Shown: positions 8,034 to 19,121, counted from the stretch's first letter. The stretch: 40,388 nt of DNA from Gemmatimonadota bacterium (GCA_016874035.1 VGVM01000019.1:1-40388), one strand, 5' to 3'. Notes: a model not told the origin generated them from the sequence alone. Numbers and translations are program-made.

Positions 8034-8740
8034 CCGCCGGGACCGCCTCGCCACTAGTCGGCCGCCGGGCGGTCGTAACGGGCGCCTCGCGAGGCATCGG
8101 TGCGGCACTGGTCCGCGAGCTCGTCGCCGCTGGCGTCGCGGTCGCCGGGGTGTCCCGCCCCGGGAGCACGGCGGTTGGCGGGCACCGCATGGTCCACGGT
8201 GACCTGGCGACGCCGGAAGGCGTGGCCACCGTCCTGCAGGGCCTGCGCGCCTGGGCGCCGGATGGGCCGGACCTCCTGGTGAACGCTGCCGGCGTGTTCC
8301 CGAACGCCACCGCGGAGCGACAGGATCCGGCGGAGTTCGCGCAGACCATGGCGATCAACGTCAACGCGGCGTTCGCGCTGACTCACTGGGCGCTCCCGCT
8401 CATGAAGGCGCGCGGGAGCGGCGATATCGTCAGCGTCGGCTCGGTCGCCGATTCCCACGCATGGCCCGGTAACTCGGCCTACGCGGCCAGCAAGTTCGGG
8501 CTGCGCGCCCTCCATGAGGTCGTGCGCGCGGAAACGCGCGGCACCGGGGTGCGCGCGATCCTCGTGTCCCCAAGCGCCACCGACACCGATGCATGGAACG
8601 CGCATGAGGCGCAGCTCGGCATCGGGTTTCCCGCCCGAAGCGAGATGCTCGCGGCCGGCGACGTGGCACGGGCGATCGTGTATGCCGTGTCGCAGCCGCC
8701 ACACGTGACGATCGAGGCGCTGCGGATTACGCGGTCCTGA
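8030..8740 (+). CDS. short-chain dehydrogenase/reductase, possible sepiapterin-reductase-like enzyme
   Basis: The protein is a 236-aa classical SDR. The cofactor loop is TGASRGIG (17-24), and an Arg/Ser-containing stretch after the second strand (VSRPGS) suggests NADPH. NAAG is at 85-88, and the catalytic residues are S138, Y151 and K155 (YAASK). Family membership is certain but the substrate is not. Its start overlaps the folE stop, so it is coupled to GTP cyclohydrolase and PTPS. In organisms that make tetrahydrobiopterin, those two enzymes are followed by an SDR, sepiapterin reductase, which reduces both side-chain carbonyls. That position makes a pterin side-chain reductase the leading guess, by inference only. 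General oxidoreductase or acyl-carrier reductase roles are alternatives. Confidence 0.85.
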   Translation: MTAGTASPLVGRRAVVTGASRGIGAALVRELVAAGVAVAGVSRPGSTAVGGHRMVHGDLATPEGVATVLQGLRAWAPDGPDLLVNAAGVFPNATAERQDPAEFAQTMAINVNAAFALTHWALPLMKARGSGDIVSVGSVADSHAWPGNSAYAASKFGLRALHEVVRAETRGTGVRAILVSPSATDTDAWNAHEAQLGIGFPARSEMLAAGDVARAIVYAVSQPPHVTIEALRITRS

Positions 8741-8753
8741 GGTCGCGCGCTCC

Positions 8754-9416
8754 GTGTTGCTTGCGCTGCTCGACATCCTCCGCTGTCCGGCCCCACACGA
8801 CGAATCGGCGCTGATCGCGCGCGTTGATGCCGGCGAGGGCGGGCACATGCGTGACGGCGTCTTGGGCTGCCCCGTGTGTCACCGCGAGTATGCGGTACGC
8901 GGCGGCGTGGTGTACTGGGCCGACGCGCCCCGCGAGGAGACTCGAAACGCGCCTCGCGCTGAACGCGAGGCCCTTCCGCAGGCGGAGGACGGCCTTCGGC
9001 TGGCCGCGCTGCTCGCGGTCAACGAGGCGAGGCGACCGATCGTGTTGGCGGGCGCGCGTGCGGCCCATGCGTCGCAGGTCGGCTCGTTCACCGAGGCGCA
9101 CCTGGTGCTGGTCAACCCGTCAGGCTCGGTCGTCCCGACGGGCACGTCCGTATTCGAGGGCTGCCTCACGCTCCCGTTCGCCGGACAATCCGTTGCGGCC
9201 GTTGCGCTCGATGCCGAGCACGACCGGCTCCTCGCGTCGGCGGTGGCGGCGATGATGCCCGGCGCGCGCGCGGTGTGTCCGTCCCGTACGCCACTCCCCG
9301 CGGGCCTCCGTGAGCTGACGCGCGACGACGCAGACTGGGTGGCCGAACGCGTCGGCTCGGCTGCCGCGACGTCAGGGGGCTTTACGCCGCTCCGTCGGAA
9401 TACAACGCCTCAATGA
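8754..9416 (+). CDS. Trm112-like zinc-domain protein with a methyltransferase-like C-terminal half
   Basis: The 220-aa protein starts with a Trm112/UPF0434-like domain: LLDILRCPAPHDESAL, then LGCPVCHREYAVRGGVVYW. Most of the usual Cys pairs are present (C11, C39, C42). The second half (about 75-205) resembles the back half of a class I methyltransferase (LTLPFAGQSVAAVALDAEHDRLLASAVAAMMPGARAV). It has no clear glycine-rich SAM loop, so it may be inactive or act as an adaptor. Trm112 proteins activate methyltransferases. It starts with GTG 13 nt after the SDR stop, so it is probably in the pterin operon. Its last 35 nt overlap the convergent acyl-CoA synthetase gene. Confidence 0.6.
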   Translation: MLLALLDILRCPAPHDESALIARVDAGEGGHMRDGVLGCPVCHREYAVRGGVVYWADAPREETRNAPRAEREALPQAEDGLRLAALLAVNEARRPIVLAGARAAHASQVGSFTEAHLVLVNPSGSVVPTGTSVFEGCLTLPFAGQSVAAVALDAEHDRLLASAVAAMMPGARAVCPSRTPLPAGLRELTRDDADWVAERVGSAAATSGGFTPLRRNTTPQ

Positions 9417-11202
9417 CCGCCGCGTAGTTCTTCTCGACGACGCGGCGCTTCACCTTCAGCGTTGGCGTCAGCTCGCCGCGATCGAGCGAAAAGTCGTGCT
9501 CGATCAGGGCGATCTTCTTGGGCGTCTCGAAGCTGGCCAGGCCGGCGAAGTGCTCATGGGTTTCCTTGTCCATCTTGGCGCGGATAGTCGGCATCTCGAG
9601 GAGCTGCGCGCGATGCGTCCAGATGATCCCGCGCTTGCCTGCCCACGCTTCGAGGGTGTCCCAGTTGGGGACGATCAGCATGACCGGGTACTTCCGCTTG
9701 TCGCCGATCATCACGGCCTGGCTGACGTACTTGTTCGTCTTGACCGCGTTCTCGATCGGCTGCGGCGCGATGTTCTTGCCGCCGGCCGTGACGATGATGT
9801 CCTTCTTCCGGTCGGTGATGCGGAGGTACCCGTCCTCGAGCACGCCGATGTCGCCGGTGTGGAACCACGCATCGGCGTCGATCGCTTCGCGCGTGGCCTC
9901 GGGGTTGTTGTAGTAGCCGCGCATGATGTGCGGCCCGCGCGAGAGGATCTCGCCGTCGGGGGCAATGGTCACTTCGACCCCCGGCACCGGCTTCCCTACG
10001 GTCCCGATCCGGAATGCCTTGGGTGTGTTCACGCAGATGACGGGCGACGTTTCCGTCAGGCCGTACCCTTCGAGGATCGTCAATCCTGCGGCGTAGAAGA
10101 ACTTGTTGATCTCCGGTGCGAGCGGTGCGCCGCCGCTCACGAAGTACTTGAGTCGGCCGCCCGTGCGCGCCTGCAGCTTGCTGAACACCAGCTTCTGGGC
10201 GATGGCGTACGCAATCGCCGTCCAACCCGAGGGCGTGCGACCGCTCAGCTTGACGTTCGCCCACCGTTCGGCGGCGCGCCGTGCCCAGAGGAAGATCCGG
10301 TGCTTGATCGGGCCGCCGGCCACGGCGTTCTCGAGCACGCGTGCGTACATCTTCTCGTACAGGCGCGGTACCGAGAAGCACATCGTGGGGCGGACTTCCG
10401 ACAGGTTGAACGGCACCGCCTCGAATGACTCGGCGTAGGCGATCGACGTCCCCGTCGCGAAGAACAGGTAGTCGCCGAGCCGCTGGAAGATGTGCGAAAG
10501 GGGCAGGAACGAGAGTGCCACATCGTGGCCCGCGAACGGGATGCAGGTGCGCGCGGACGCGACGTTGGACGACAGGTTGTCGTGCGTCAACATCACGCCT
10601 TTCGGGAGACCCGTGGTGCCCGATGTGTAGATGATCGTGGCAAGGTCGTCCGGCTGCACCTGGAGCGCATCCGCCTTCCACTGCGCCAGGCCGTTCGGCG
10701 TATCCGCCGCCGCGCCGCGCCGTTCGATGTCCCCGATGGTGATGTCCGACCCCGGGACCACCGCCGACTCGAATGTGATCACATGCTCGAGCGCGGTGAG
10801 CTGTGAGCGCACCTGCGCCACCTTGGCCGCCTGCGTGGCGTTGGACACGAAGATCGCCCGCGCGCCCGAGTTGTTCAGGATGTGAACGATCTGGTCGGCC
10901 GGGAGCGTGGGGTAGATCGGCACGTCGGACAGGCGCGCGCACTGGCAGGCCCAGTCGGCGAACGCCCACTCCGGGCGGTTCTCCGAGAGAATCGCGACGC
11001 GGTCGCCGGGGACCAATCCCATCGCGCGCAGGCCGACCGAGATTCGTGCCACGCGGGACAGCACTTCCGCGTGTCCGATCGCCTGATACTTGCCGTCGCG
11101 CTTGACCTGATAGCAGTCGGCGAGCTTGTGCTGCTCGAGCGACGAAAAGAACAGCTGCGTGAGTGTGCCGCGCTCGGGTCGGGGTCCGCCGCTGACGATC
11201 AT
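9382..11202 (-). CDS. long-chain acyl-CoA synthetase (AMP-forming)
   Basis: The 606-aa enzyme belongs to the ANL superfamily and activates fatty acids to acyl-CoA through an acyl-adenylate. Visible motifs are the P-loop YTSGTTGLPKG (192-202), the adenine-binding GYGLTETSP, the WFHTGDIG hinge-Asp motif, and the C-terminal ITDRKKDIIVTAGGKNIAP with the expected RKK and G-K residues. The length and the N-terminal SLEQHKLADCYQVKRDGKYQAI fit the FadD15/FAA1-like group seen in many Actinobacteria and Gemmatimonadota. The ATG at 11202 is preceded by a GGAG site on the coding strand. It lies 34 nt downstream of the lipoprotein gene and probably shares its transcript. The chain-length preference is unknown. 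Confidence 0.93.
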   Translation of the reverse strand: MIVSGGPRPERGTLTQLFFSSLEQHKLADCYQVKRDGKYQAIGHAEVLSRVARISVGLRAMGLVPGDRVAILSENRPEWAFADWACQCARLSDVPIYPTLPADQIVHILNNSGARAIFVSNATQAAKVAQVRSQLTALEHVITFESAVVPGSDITIGDIERRGAAADTPNGLAQWKADALQVQPDDLATIIYTSGTTGLPKGVMLTHDNLSSNVASARTCIPFAGHDVALSFLPLSHIFQRLGDYLFFATGTSIAYAESFEAVPFNLSEVRPTMCFSVPRLYEKMYARVLENAVAGGPIKHRIFLWARRAAERWANVKLSGRTPSGWTAIAYAIAQKLVFSKLQARTGGRLKYFVSGGAPLAPEINKFFYAAGLTILEGYGLTETSPVICVNTPKAFRIGTVGKPVPGVEVTIAPDGEILSRGPHIMRGYYNNPEATREAIDADAWFHTGDIGVLEDGYLRITDRKKDIIVTAGGKNIAPQPIENAVKTNKYVSQAVMIGDKRKYPVMLIVPNWDTLEAWAGKRGIIWTHRAQLLEMPTIRAKMDKETHEHFAGLASFETPKKIALIEHDFSLDRGELTPTLKVKRRVVEKNYAAVIEALYSDGAA

Positions 11203-11236
11203 TGGTTGCTCCAGATTGAGGCTTACGATTTCCGGG

Positions 11237-12025
11237 TTACTTCGGTCGCACCAGAATTACGAAACGCACCGGACTTCCGCGAACTTGGGCGCCGCGGTAT
11301 CGCACCGTCGCGAGAACGATGATCGAATCCGTAAGCGATTGGGTGAGACCGAGCGGTCGGACGGACACGCGCCGGGACGCGGTGCCGTCGGTGCCCGTCG
11401 TGTCAACGCGTGACCGCTGGGTGCCATCGCCGAGCAGCACTGCCAAGGACGTATCAGTTGGCGCGATGGCGGCACCGCGGAAGAAGGCCTGGAAGGATAC
11501 GAGCCAACCCTGTGTTCCGGTTACGCCGCCCACCGTGTCGCGCGTCGCAAGGCGCACCGCGAGGGCTTCTGACGCCACGGGCGCAACGCCCGTGTACTCG
11601 ACCGTGAACCGCGTTGCACCGGACGCCCGCACGGAATCCGGCGCGCGGGCGACCACCAATGTCTTCGAAATGGACTGCAGGGCCCCGCTGCTCGCGATAA
11701 TGCGAACCTGCCCGCCGCGGGCCTGCGCCGTCACGAGCCCTGAGGGGCTGATCGTGATCCCCGTGTCCAAGGCGATGTAGCGAACCTCCGGATCCGGGAT
11801 CACTCCGCCTGCCGTGTTCAGTGCGACCGCGCGGAGCGGGGCGGCCCGGCCAAGCGAGTCCCGCAGCGTGTCGCCGGTGACAACCGCCGGGAACGGCAGC
11901 GAGTCGAACTCAATTGCGGCGACATGCGAGGCATCGCCGGTGACGTTGGTGCACGCACCGCCAAGCGCGGCTGCCGCCAGGGCCAGCAACACCGCCGCGC
12001 GCGGCGCACGCGGCTTCCGCGTCAT
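11237..12025 (-). CDS. lipoprotein with Ig-like (Big-2 type) repeats, function unknown
   Basis: The 262-aa protein starts with a basic N-terminus and a hydrophobic helix, followed by the lipobox LGGAC (acylated Cys 25), so it should be anchored in an envelope membrane. The remainder is all-beta in character and rich in Thr, Val and Gly. Stretches such as AVALNTAGGVIPDPEVRYIALDTGITISPSGLVTAQARGG are typical of Big-2-like bacterial immunoglobulin domains. A second segment of about 110 residues resembles another beta domain. There are no catalytic motifs. The ATG overlaps the stop of the ParA-like gene (ATGA). A role in surface display or adhesion is possible but not demonstrated. Confidence 0.75.
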   Translation of the reverse strand: MTRKPRAPRAAVLLALAAAALGGACTNVTGDASHVAAIEFDSLPFPAVVTGDTLRDSLGRAAPLRAVALNTAGGVIPDPEVRYIALDTGITISPSGLVTAQARGGQVRIIASSGALQSISKTLVVARAPDSVRASGATRFTVEYTGVAPVASEALAVRLATRDTVGGVTGTQGWLVSFQAFFRGAAIAPTDTSLAVLLGDGTQRSRVDTTGTDGTASRRVSVRPLGLTQSLTDSIIVLATVRYRGAQVRGSPVRFVILVRPK

Positions 12026-12822
12026 CCCGCGAAGCGCTCCGCCAGTCGTGTGGCGAGGTTCACATACGCCTGCGATGCCGGATCACCGGGTGTGCGCACC
12101 ACCACGGGCTGCCCGGCGGCGAACGCGTCGCTGACCGCGCTGCTGCGCGGGATCATCAGGTCGAACAACAGTGTCGGCGGAACGTTGGCGCGCGCGTATT
12201 GCACGGTGCGCTCGCACGCGGGGTTACCCGCCTCGTACATCGTGAGGAGGATCCCGTCGAACGTCAGCTGCTTGTGTTTCGCGACGATGTCCTGGATGCC
12301 CCGGAAGATCTGGGGCGTGGTTTGCAGCACTAGCGGCTCGGCCTGCAGGGGAACGAGCACGCGATCGCTCGAGGCCAATGCACGCCGCGTGATGGCACCG
12401 AGCCCCGGCGGGGTGTCCACCACGACGATGTCGCAACGCTCGGCGGCCGTGGCAAGCATCGTCGGGAGCAAGTCGCCCTCGGCGATCTGCTGCGTGTAAT
12501 CGGAGTGATCTGCGTCTTCGGCGACAGAGCCGACCAGCATGACCCGCAGCCACGGCAACGACGTCGGGAGGATCACGTCACGCAGCGGGCGCGATCCCTT
12601 CAGGTAGTCCGCGAACCCGTGGGTCGCATGACCTTTCTTGAGGCCGGCACCGTAGCGCACCGAACCCTGCGGGTCCACGTCCACAATCAGCGTCTTGAGT
12701 CCGCGGCGGGCAAACGCCGCGCCCAAGTTCACCGCCGTCGTCGTCTTCCCGACGCCGCCCTTCTGGCTCACCACTGCGAGGATTCGTCCCAAGTCAGGCC
12801 TCGGCCGTGGGTGGTGCGGCAT
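12022..12822 (-). CDS. ParA/MinD-family ATPase (orphan ParA)
   Basis: The 266-aa protein carries the deviant Walker A KGGVGKTT (21-28), the A' motif VDVDPQGS, and the Walker B-like DIVVVDTPPGLG. It also has LVPLQAEPL, which is typical of the ParA/Soj group. Such proteins dimerise on ATP, bind DNA or membranes without sequence preference, and position chromosomes, plasmids or protein cargo. No parB is nearby, and the neighbours are a TPR protein and a lipoprotein, so a cargo-positioning role is as likely as chromosome partition. The ATG at 12822 overlaps the upstream TPR gene by 29 nt. A TTG at 12792 just after the TPR stop is an alternative start that would still keep the whole fold. Confidence 0.9.
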   Translation of the reverse strand: MPHHPRPRPDLGRILAVVSQKGGVGKTTTAVNLGAAFARRGLKTLIVDVDPQGSVRYGAGLKKGHATHGFADYLKGSRPLRDVILPTSLPWLRVMLVGSVAEDADHSDYTQQIAEGDLLPTMLATAAERCDIVVVDTPPGLGAITRRALASSDRVLVPLQAEPLVLQTTPQIFRGIQDIVAKHKQLTFDGILLTMYEAGNPACERTVQYARANVPPTLLFDLMIPRSSAVSDAFAAGQPVVVRTPGDPASQAYVNLATRLAERFAG

Positions 12823-13246
12823 CCGGGTTCCGGATGCTCTCCAGCGTCGCCTGGGCGTGCGTCACGAATCGGTCGGATCCGTCGCCGCTGGGCGGATGGG
12901 CAAGGAAGGCCTGCAGGTGCGACTCGGCTCCCACGGTCTCGCCGCGCTTGAGCAGGAGGAACGCGAGCCCGTAGTGCGCGCCCGAGAGCATCGGGTCGAG
13001 CTCCAGGGCTCGGCGGTACGCCCGGACCGCCTCGTCGAGGCGGCCCAGCCGGGAAAGCGCGATTGCCATGTTCTGCAGGATCTTCAGGTCGTTCGGATGG
13101 TCGCGAAGTGCCAGGCGGTACGAAGTGATGGCCGCGTCGTAGTCCCCCTGACGTTCGAGGACGAGTGCCTCGTTGAGGTAATCGAGGCGCTGCGTGTTGA
13201 CTTCCGTCTCGGGTTTTCCGCCGAACAAGCGGTTCAACCAGGACAT
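12794..13246 (-). CDS. TPR-repeat protein
   Basis: The protein has 150 aa from the ATG at 13246 (MSWLNRLFGG). Three consecutive tetratricopeptide repeats can be read at about 21-54, 55-88 and 89-122, with the usual pattern (GDYDAAITSYRLAL, GRLDEAVRAYRRALELDP, GETVGAESHLQAFL). It is a scaffold for protein-protein contacts. The frame continues upstream for 127 codons, but that extension is basic, low in complexity and antisense to the phosphoribosyltransferase gene, so I rejected it. It is the first gene of the unit with the ParA-like ATPase, lipoprotein and acyl-CoA synthetase, and may be the ParA's partner. Confidence 0.8.
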   Translation of the reverse strand: MSWLNRLFGGKPETEVNTQRLDYLNEALVLERQGDYDAAITSYRLALRDHPNDLKILQNMAIALSRLGRLDEAVRAYRRALELDPMLSGAHYGLAFLLLKRGETVGAESHLQAFLAHPPSGDGSDRFVTHAQATLESIRNPDAAPPTAEA

Positions 13247-13405
13247 GCCGAGCACCCCGCCAAGGTCACGATTCCGACGCTGCGGCGGAAGGTATTGCCG
13301 CTCCAGAGCGACAGCAACCGAACGACCCGTTTCGTCGGCATCGTTGACAGGCCGCGATACGCTACCTTGCCGTGAGGCGTCGCCGGTGCGTCGCCGGACC
13401 AACCC

Positions 13406-13933
13406 ATGACAAACAGCCCGTATTCTGACGCCCCAGGGCGGCGTGAAACGCTCCACGTGGACTGGCCGCTGTTCGGTGAGCTTTCCCGTGCGCTCGCGCT
13501 CCGCGTTTCGCGGTCGTTCACGCCGGACGTGGTGATCGGGATTGCGACCGCGGGCGTCGTCCCCGGGGCCGTGGTGGCCGCGATGCTCGACCGGCCATTC
13601 AAGTCCATGATTGTCAGCCGGCGCCATGAAGCGGACACGATCCGTGATACCCCGGCGGTGTTCGGTGCGGCGCCGGCCGAGGTGCGCGGCAAGAACGTGC
13701 TGGTGGTGGACGAGACCTGCGATTCGGGCGATACGATGCGGCTGGCCATCGCGGCCATCCGGAACGCCGGGGCGCGATCGGTGAAGACGGCCGTGAGCTT
13801 CCGGACCGGAGACTTCGTCCCGGACTTCGCCGCGCTGGAAACCGAGGCCAATGTCGTGCTGCCTTGGGATCGCGAAATCATTGTGGACGGGGTCCTCGTG
13901 CCGAACCCCAAGTACGAGACCGACGCCGAATAG
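13406..13933 (+). CDS. phosphoribosyltransferase (type I)
   Basis: The 175-aa protein has the PRPP-binding loop VLVVDETCDSGDT (98-110), preceded by VVIGIATAGVVPGAVVAAML as in purine phosphoribosyltransferases. RHEADTIRDTP provides the flexible-loop region. The closing motif FPxxE is replaced by LPWDREIIVDG, which resembles the xanthine/hypoxanthine-guanine type (COG2236-like). The exact base is uncertain. The ATG at 13406 is divergent from the TPR-ParA unit, and the 159-nt gap between them holds TTGACA (13344-13349) and TACCTT (13363-13368). Their spacing is too short for a normal promoter, so either could belong to a different pairing. The gene ends directly against the V4R gene, with no gap between the two convergent stop codons. 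Confidence 0.83.
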   Translation: MTNSPYSDAPGRRETLHVDWPLFGELSRALALRVSRSFTPDVVIGIATAGVVPGAVVAAMLDRPFKSMIVSRRHEADTIRDTPAVFGAAPAEVRGKNVLVVDETCDSGDTMRLAIAAIRNAGARSVKTAVSFRTGDFVPDFAALETEANVVLPWDREIIVDGVLVPNPKYETDAE

Positions 13934-14479
13934 CTAGGCGAGGGCCTTGGCCGCGGCTTCGTAGTGCTCGCCCGCCGTCATGCGTTCGTACAGGTGGCCC
14001 ATCACTTCGGTTGAGCCCACCAGGAAGCGGCAGTGCGGGCTGCCGGACGAGCAACACTCGACCTCGAGCACGGCCAGCGGCGCCGCAGCCGTGCGCCCGA
14101 AGAAGTCCGCGAGCAGGCCGGTCGTGTAGTGGCACGACGGATACGGGAGCGCACTGACCGGATCCGCTTCGGCCCAGTCAGCCGAGTCCACCATGGCGAC
14201 CACGTCGCCGACCGGCGTGACAGTGATGTTTCCCCATCCGGCCGTCCGGAAGAACTCCGTGGCGCGGGCTTCGAACGCCGGGACATCGAGCGAATCCACA
14301 TCCTCGCCGCGCGTCCCAAGCCATGACCGAAACGCCGCGAAGACGGCCTCCCCTCCGGCGTACCCCGCCTCCTGCAGGAACGTGGCGAAGCTGCCACCGG
14401 TATCGCGAATGAGCGCGGCCCGAAGCGCGCCGAGCGACGCACGCGGGAAGGCCAGGCAGTTCGAGGCGGGGAGATCCAT
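13934..14479 (-). CDS. V4R-domain protein
   Basis: The 181-aa protein has an N-terminal region of about 100 residues and a C-terminal V4R (4-vinyl-reductase) domain. The domain is recognisable from the spacing of Cys residues in SALPYPSCHYTTGLLADFFG (C116) and VLEVECCSSGSPHCRFLVG (C142, C143, C150). V4R domains bind small hydrophobic ligands or tetrapyrroles and are found in sensors and in bacteriochlorophyll synthesis. This copy has no output domain attached. It is the last gene behind ligA (53-nt gap), so it may be cotranscribed with it. The stop is adjacent to that of the convergent phosphoribosyltransferase. Its ligand is unknown. Confidence 0.75.
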   Translation of the reverse strand: MDLPASNCLAFPRASLGALRAALIRDTGGSFATFLQEAGYAGGEAVFAAFRSWLGTRGEDVDSLDVPAFEARATEFFRTAGWGNITVTPVGDVVAMVDSADWAEADPVSALPYPSCHYTTGLLADFFGRTAAAPLAVLEVECCSSGSPHCRFLVGSTEVMGHLYERMTAGEHYEAAAKALA

Positions 14480-14532
14480 GATGGAACAAGCTATGTGAGC
14501 GCCGCCGAGCGGGCTACTTGGGAGTAGCAGCC

Positions 14533-17387
<2,855 letters not shown>

Positions 17388-17441
17388 GGATTCTCCTGAC
17401 GTGCGAATGAACAACGTAGGTCGGGCGAGCGCACAGGGTCA

Positions 17442-18773
17442 ATGACGATCCGCGACTTGATCGCGCGGAAGCGTGACGGCGACGCCCTCAGCGACGACGA
17501 ATGGCGCTTTATCGCACACGGCGTCGCGGCCGGTGCGTTCCCCGATTACCAGGTGGCGGCGCTGCTCATGGCCTGCGTGTTGCGAGGGCTCACGTCGGCC
17601 GAGACACTCGCGCTGACCGACGCCATGCTCAAGAGCGGATCGTCGCTCGACTTGTCCCACGTCGCTGCGCCCCGGGTGGACAAGCACTCGACCGGCGGTG
17701 TGGGAGACAAGGTGTCGATCGCGCTCGCCCCGTTGGTCGCCGCCTGTGGCGTTGCGGTGCCAATGATTTCCGGTCGCGGGTTGGGGCATACGGGTGGCAC
17801 GCTGGACAAGCTCGAATCAATACCCGGGTTCTTGACGCAGCTGTCACTTGCCGAGGCGGCGCGACAAGTCGAGCGCATCGGGTGCGTCATGATCGGGCAG
17901 ACGGCGGAAATCGCGCCGGCGGACCGCAAGCTCTACGCCATGCGCGATGCGACCGCGACCGTTCCTGCGATGCCCCTGATCGCGGCGAGTATCATGAGCA
18001 AGAAGCTCGCGGAGTCGCTGACGGGGCTCGTGCTCGACGTGAAGACCGGTATCGGCGCGTTCCTGCCTCGACTGGAGGACGAAATCGCGCTGGCCCGCGA
18101 GATGGTCGCGATCGGGGCGCATTACCGGTGCCCCGTGGTCGTCCTGTTGTCGAACATGGATTTCCCGCTGGGCCGCGAGTGCGGAAACGCCAACGAGGTG
18201 GCGGAATGCGTCGCCCTGCTCAAGGGCGGCGGCCCGCCCGACCTTCGCGAACTCACGCTGCGGCTGGGGGCCGAAATGCTGGTCCTCGGTCACGCCGCCC
18301 CGACCCTGTCGGCGGCGACCGAGCGGCTCGAAGCCGCCCTCGCCGGTGGTGCGGCGCTCGAGAAGTTCCGGCAGCTCGTCGCGGCGCAGGGCGGTGACCC
18401 CGCCGTGTGCGATGACCCCGCGCGCGTGCTCCCCAAGCCCGCGCTCAGCGAGCCGTGGCGCGCGCCCCGCGACGGCGTGGTGCAGCAGGTCAATGCGCTT
18501 GGCGTGGGTCGGGGAATCACGGCGCTCGGCGGCGGGCGCGAGACGATGGACGGCGTCATTGACCACGCGGCGGGGTTTACGCTGCACGCGATTCCCGGGG
18601 ACCGGGTGGCCAAGGGCCAGGTCCTGGCGACCATTCACGCCGCGGACGCCGGGCGCGTGCAGGCCGGGCACGCGGCGCTGGACGCCGCGATCACGATTGG
18701 CGATTCGCCGGTGACGCTGCCACCGCTCATCTCTCACCGTATCACCGCCGACGGCGTCGAACGCATCGGCTAG
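17442..18773 (+). CDS. deoA: pyrimidine-nucleoside/thymidine phosphorylase
   Basis: The 443-aa enzyme splits thymidine or uridine with phosphate into base and (deoxy)ribose-1-phosphate, for salvage. The phosphate site KHSTGGVGDK (81-90) and the family signature SGRGLGHTGGTLDKLESIPG (110-129) are intact, and the C-terminal domain (APRDGVVQQVNALGVGRGITALGGGRE) is complete. Thymidine phosphorylase and broader pyrimidine-nucleoside phosphorylase (pdp) cannot be separated with certainty by eye. The ATG at 17442 lies 54 nt from the divergent TPR-ligA unit, so both promoters must fit in that short gap. Confidence 0.93.
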   Translation: MTIRDLIARKRDGDALSDDEWRFIAHGVAAGAFPDYQVAALLMACVLRGLTSAETLALTDAMLKSGSSLDLSHVAAPRVDKHSTGGVGDKVSIALAPLVAACGVAVPMISGRGLGHTGGTLDKLESIPGFLTQLSLAEAARQVERIGCVMIGQTAEIAPADRKLYAMRDATATVPAMPLIAASIMSKKLAESLTGLVLDVKTGIGAFLPRLEDEIALAREMVAIGAHYRCPVVVLLSNMDFPLGRECGNANEVAECVALLKGGGPPDLRELTLRLGAEMLVLGHAAPTLSAATERLEAALAGGAALEKFRQLVAAQGGDPAVCDDPARVLPKPALSEPWRAPRDGVVQQVNALGVGRGITALGGGRETMDGVIDHAAGFTLHAIPGDRVAKGQVLATIHAADAGRVQAGHAALDAAITIGDSPVTLPPLISHRITADGVERIG

Positions 18774-18856
18774 CCGTCGTCGGCGTGGCGGTCAGCGTTG
18801 CCGCGTCCGGTTCCCGCGGGCATCTTCCGGAACCCACATCACGGAGCCGACGTCCG

Positions 18857-19120
18857 ATGATTCCTGAGAAGTTCATCAAGTTCGCTGCGCTGGGCGCCCT
18901 CGGCGTCGCGGGCGGCGCATTCGCGGCCTACGCGGCGCTCCTCGTGGCCTTCCTGCCGACTCCCACGAGCGGAATGCCCGGCAACGGCGGCGGGTTCGAC
19001 ACGATCGGCTGGCAGACCGTCGCCGTGGCCCTGCTCGTGCCGATCGCCCTGCTTGCGGCGTGGCATGTGGACTTCGCGAAGCAACTGAAAGCCGGGCGCA
19101 ACACCTGCCCCGGGGTGTAA
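18857..19120 (+). CDS. small predicted membrane protein
   Basis: The 87-aa product starts MIPEKFIKFAALGALG and has two hydrophobic segments (about 9-33 and 52-70). They are joined by a Gly/Pro-rich loop (TPTSGMPGNGGGFDTIGW), and the end is basic (KQLKAGRNTCPGV). I do not recognise the family. A GTG at 18785 in the same frame would add 24 mostly polar residues and is less likely. It follows deoA by 83 nt and faces gyrB; the TAGGTAG inverted repeat begins directly after its stop. Confidence 0.55.
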   Translation: MIPEKFIKFAALGALGVAGGAFAAYAALLVAFLPTPTSGMPGNGGGFDTIGWQTVAVALLVPIALLAAWHVDFAKQLKAGRNTCPGV

Positions 19121-19121
19121 G

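Noticed and set aside
13247-13627. N-terminal extension of the TPR protein at 12794-13246
   Set aside because: The extra residues are basic and low in complexity, and they overlap the start of the opposite-strand phosphoribosyltransferase gene.
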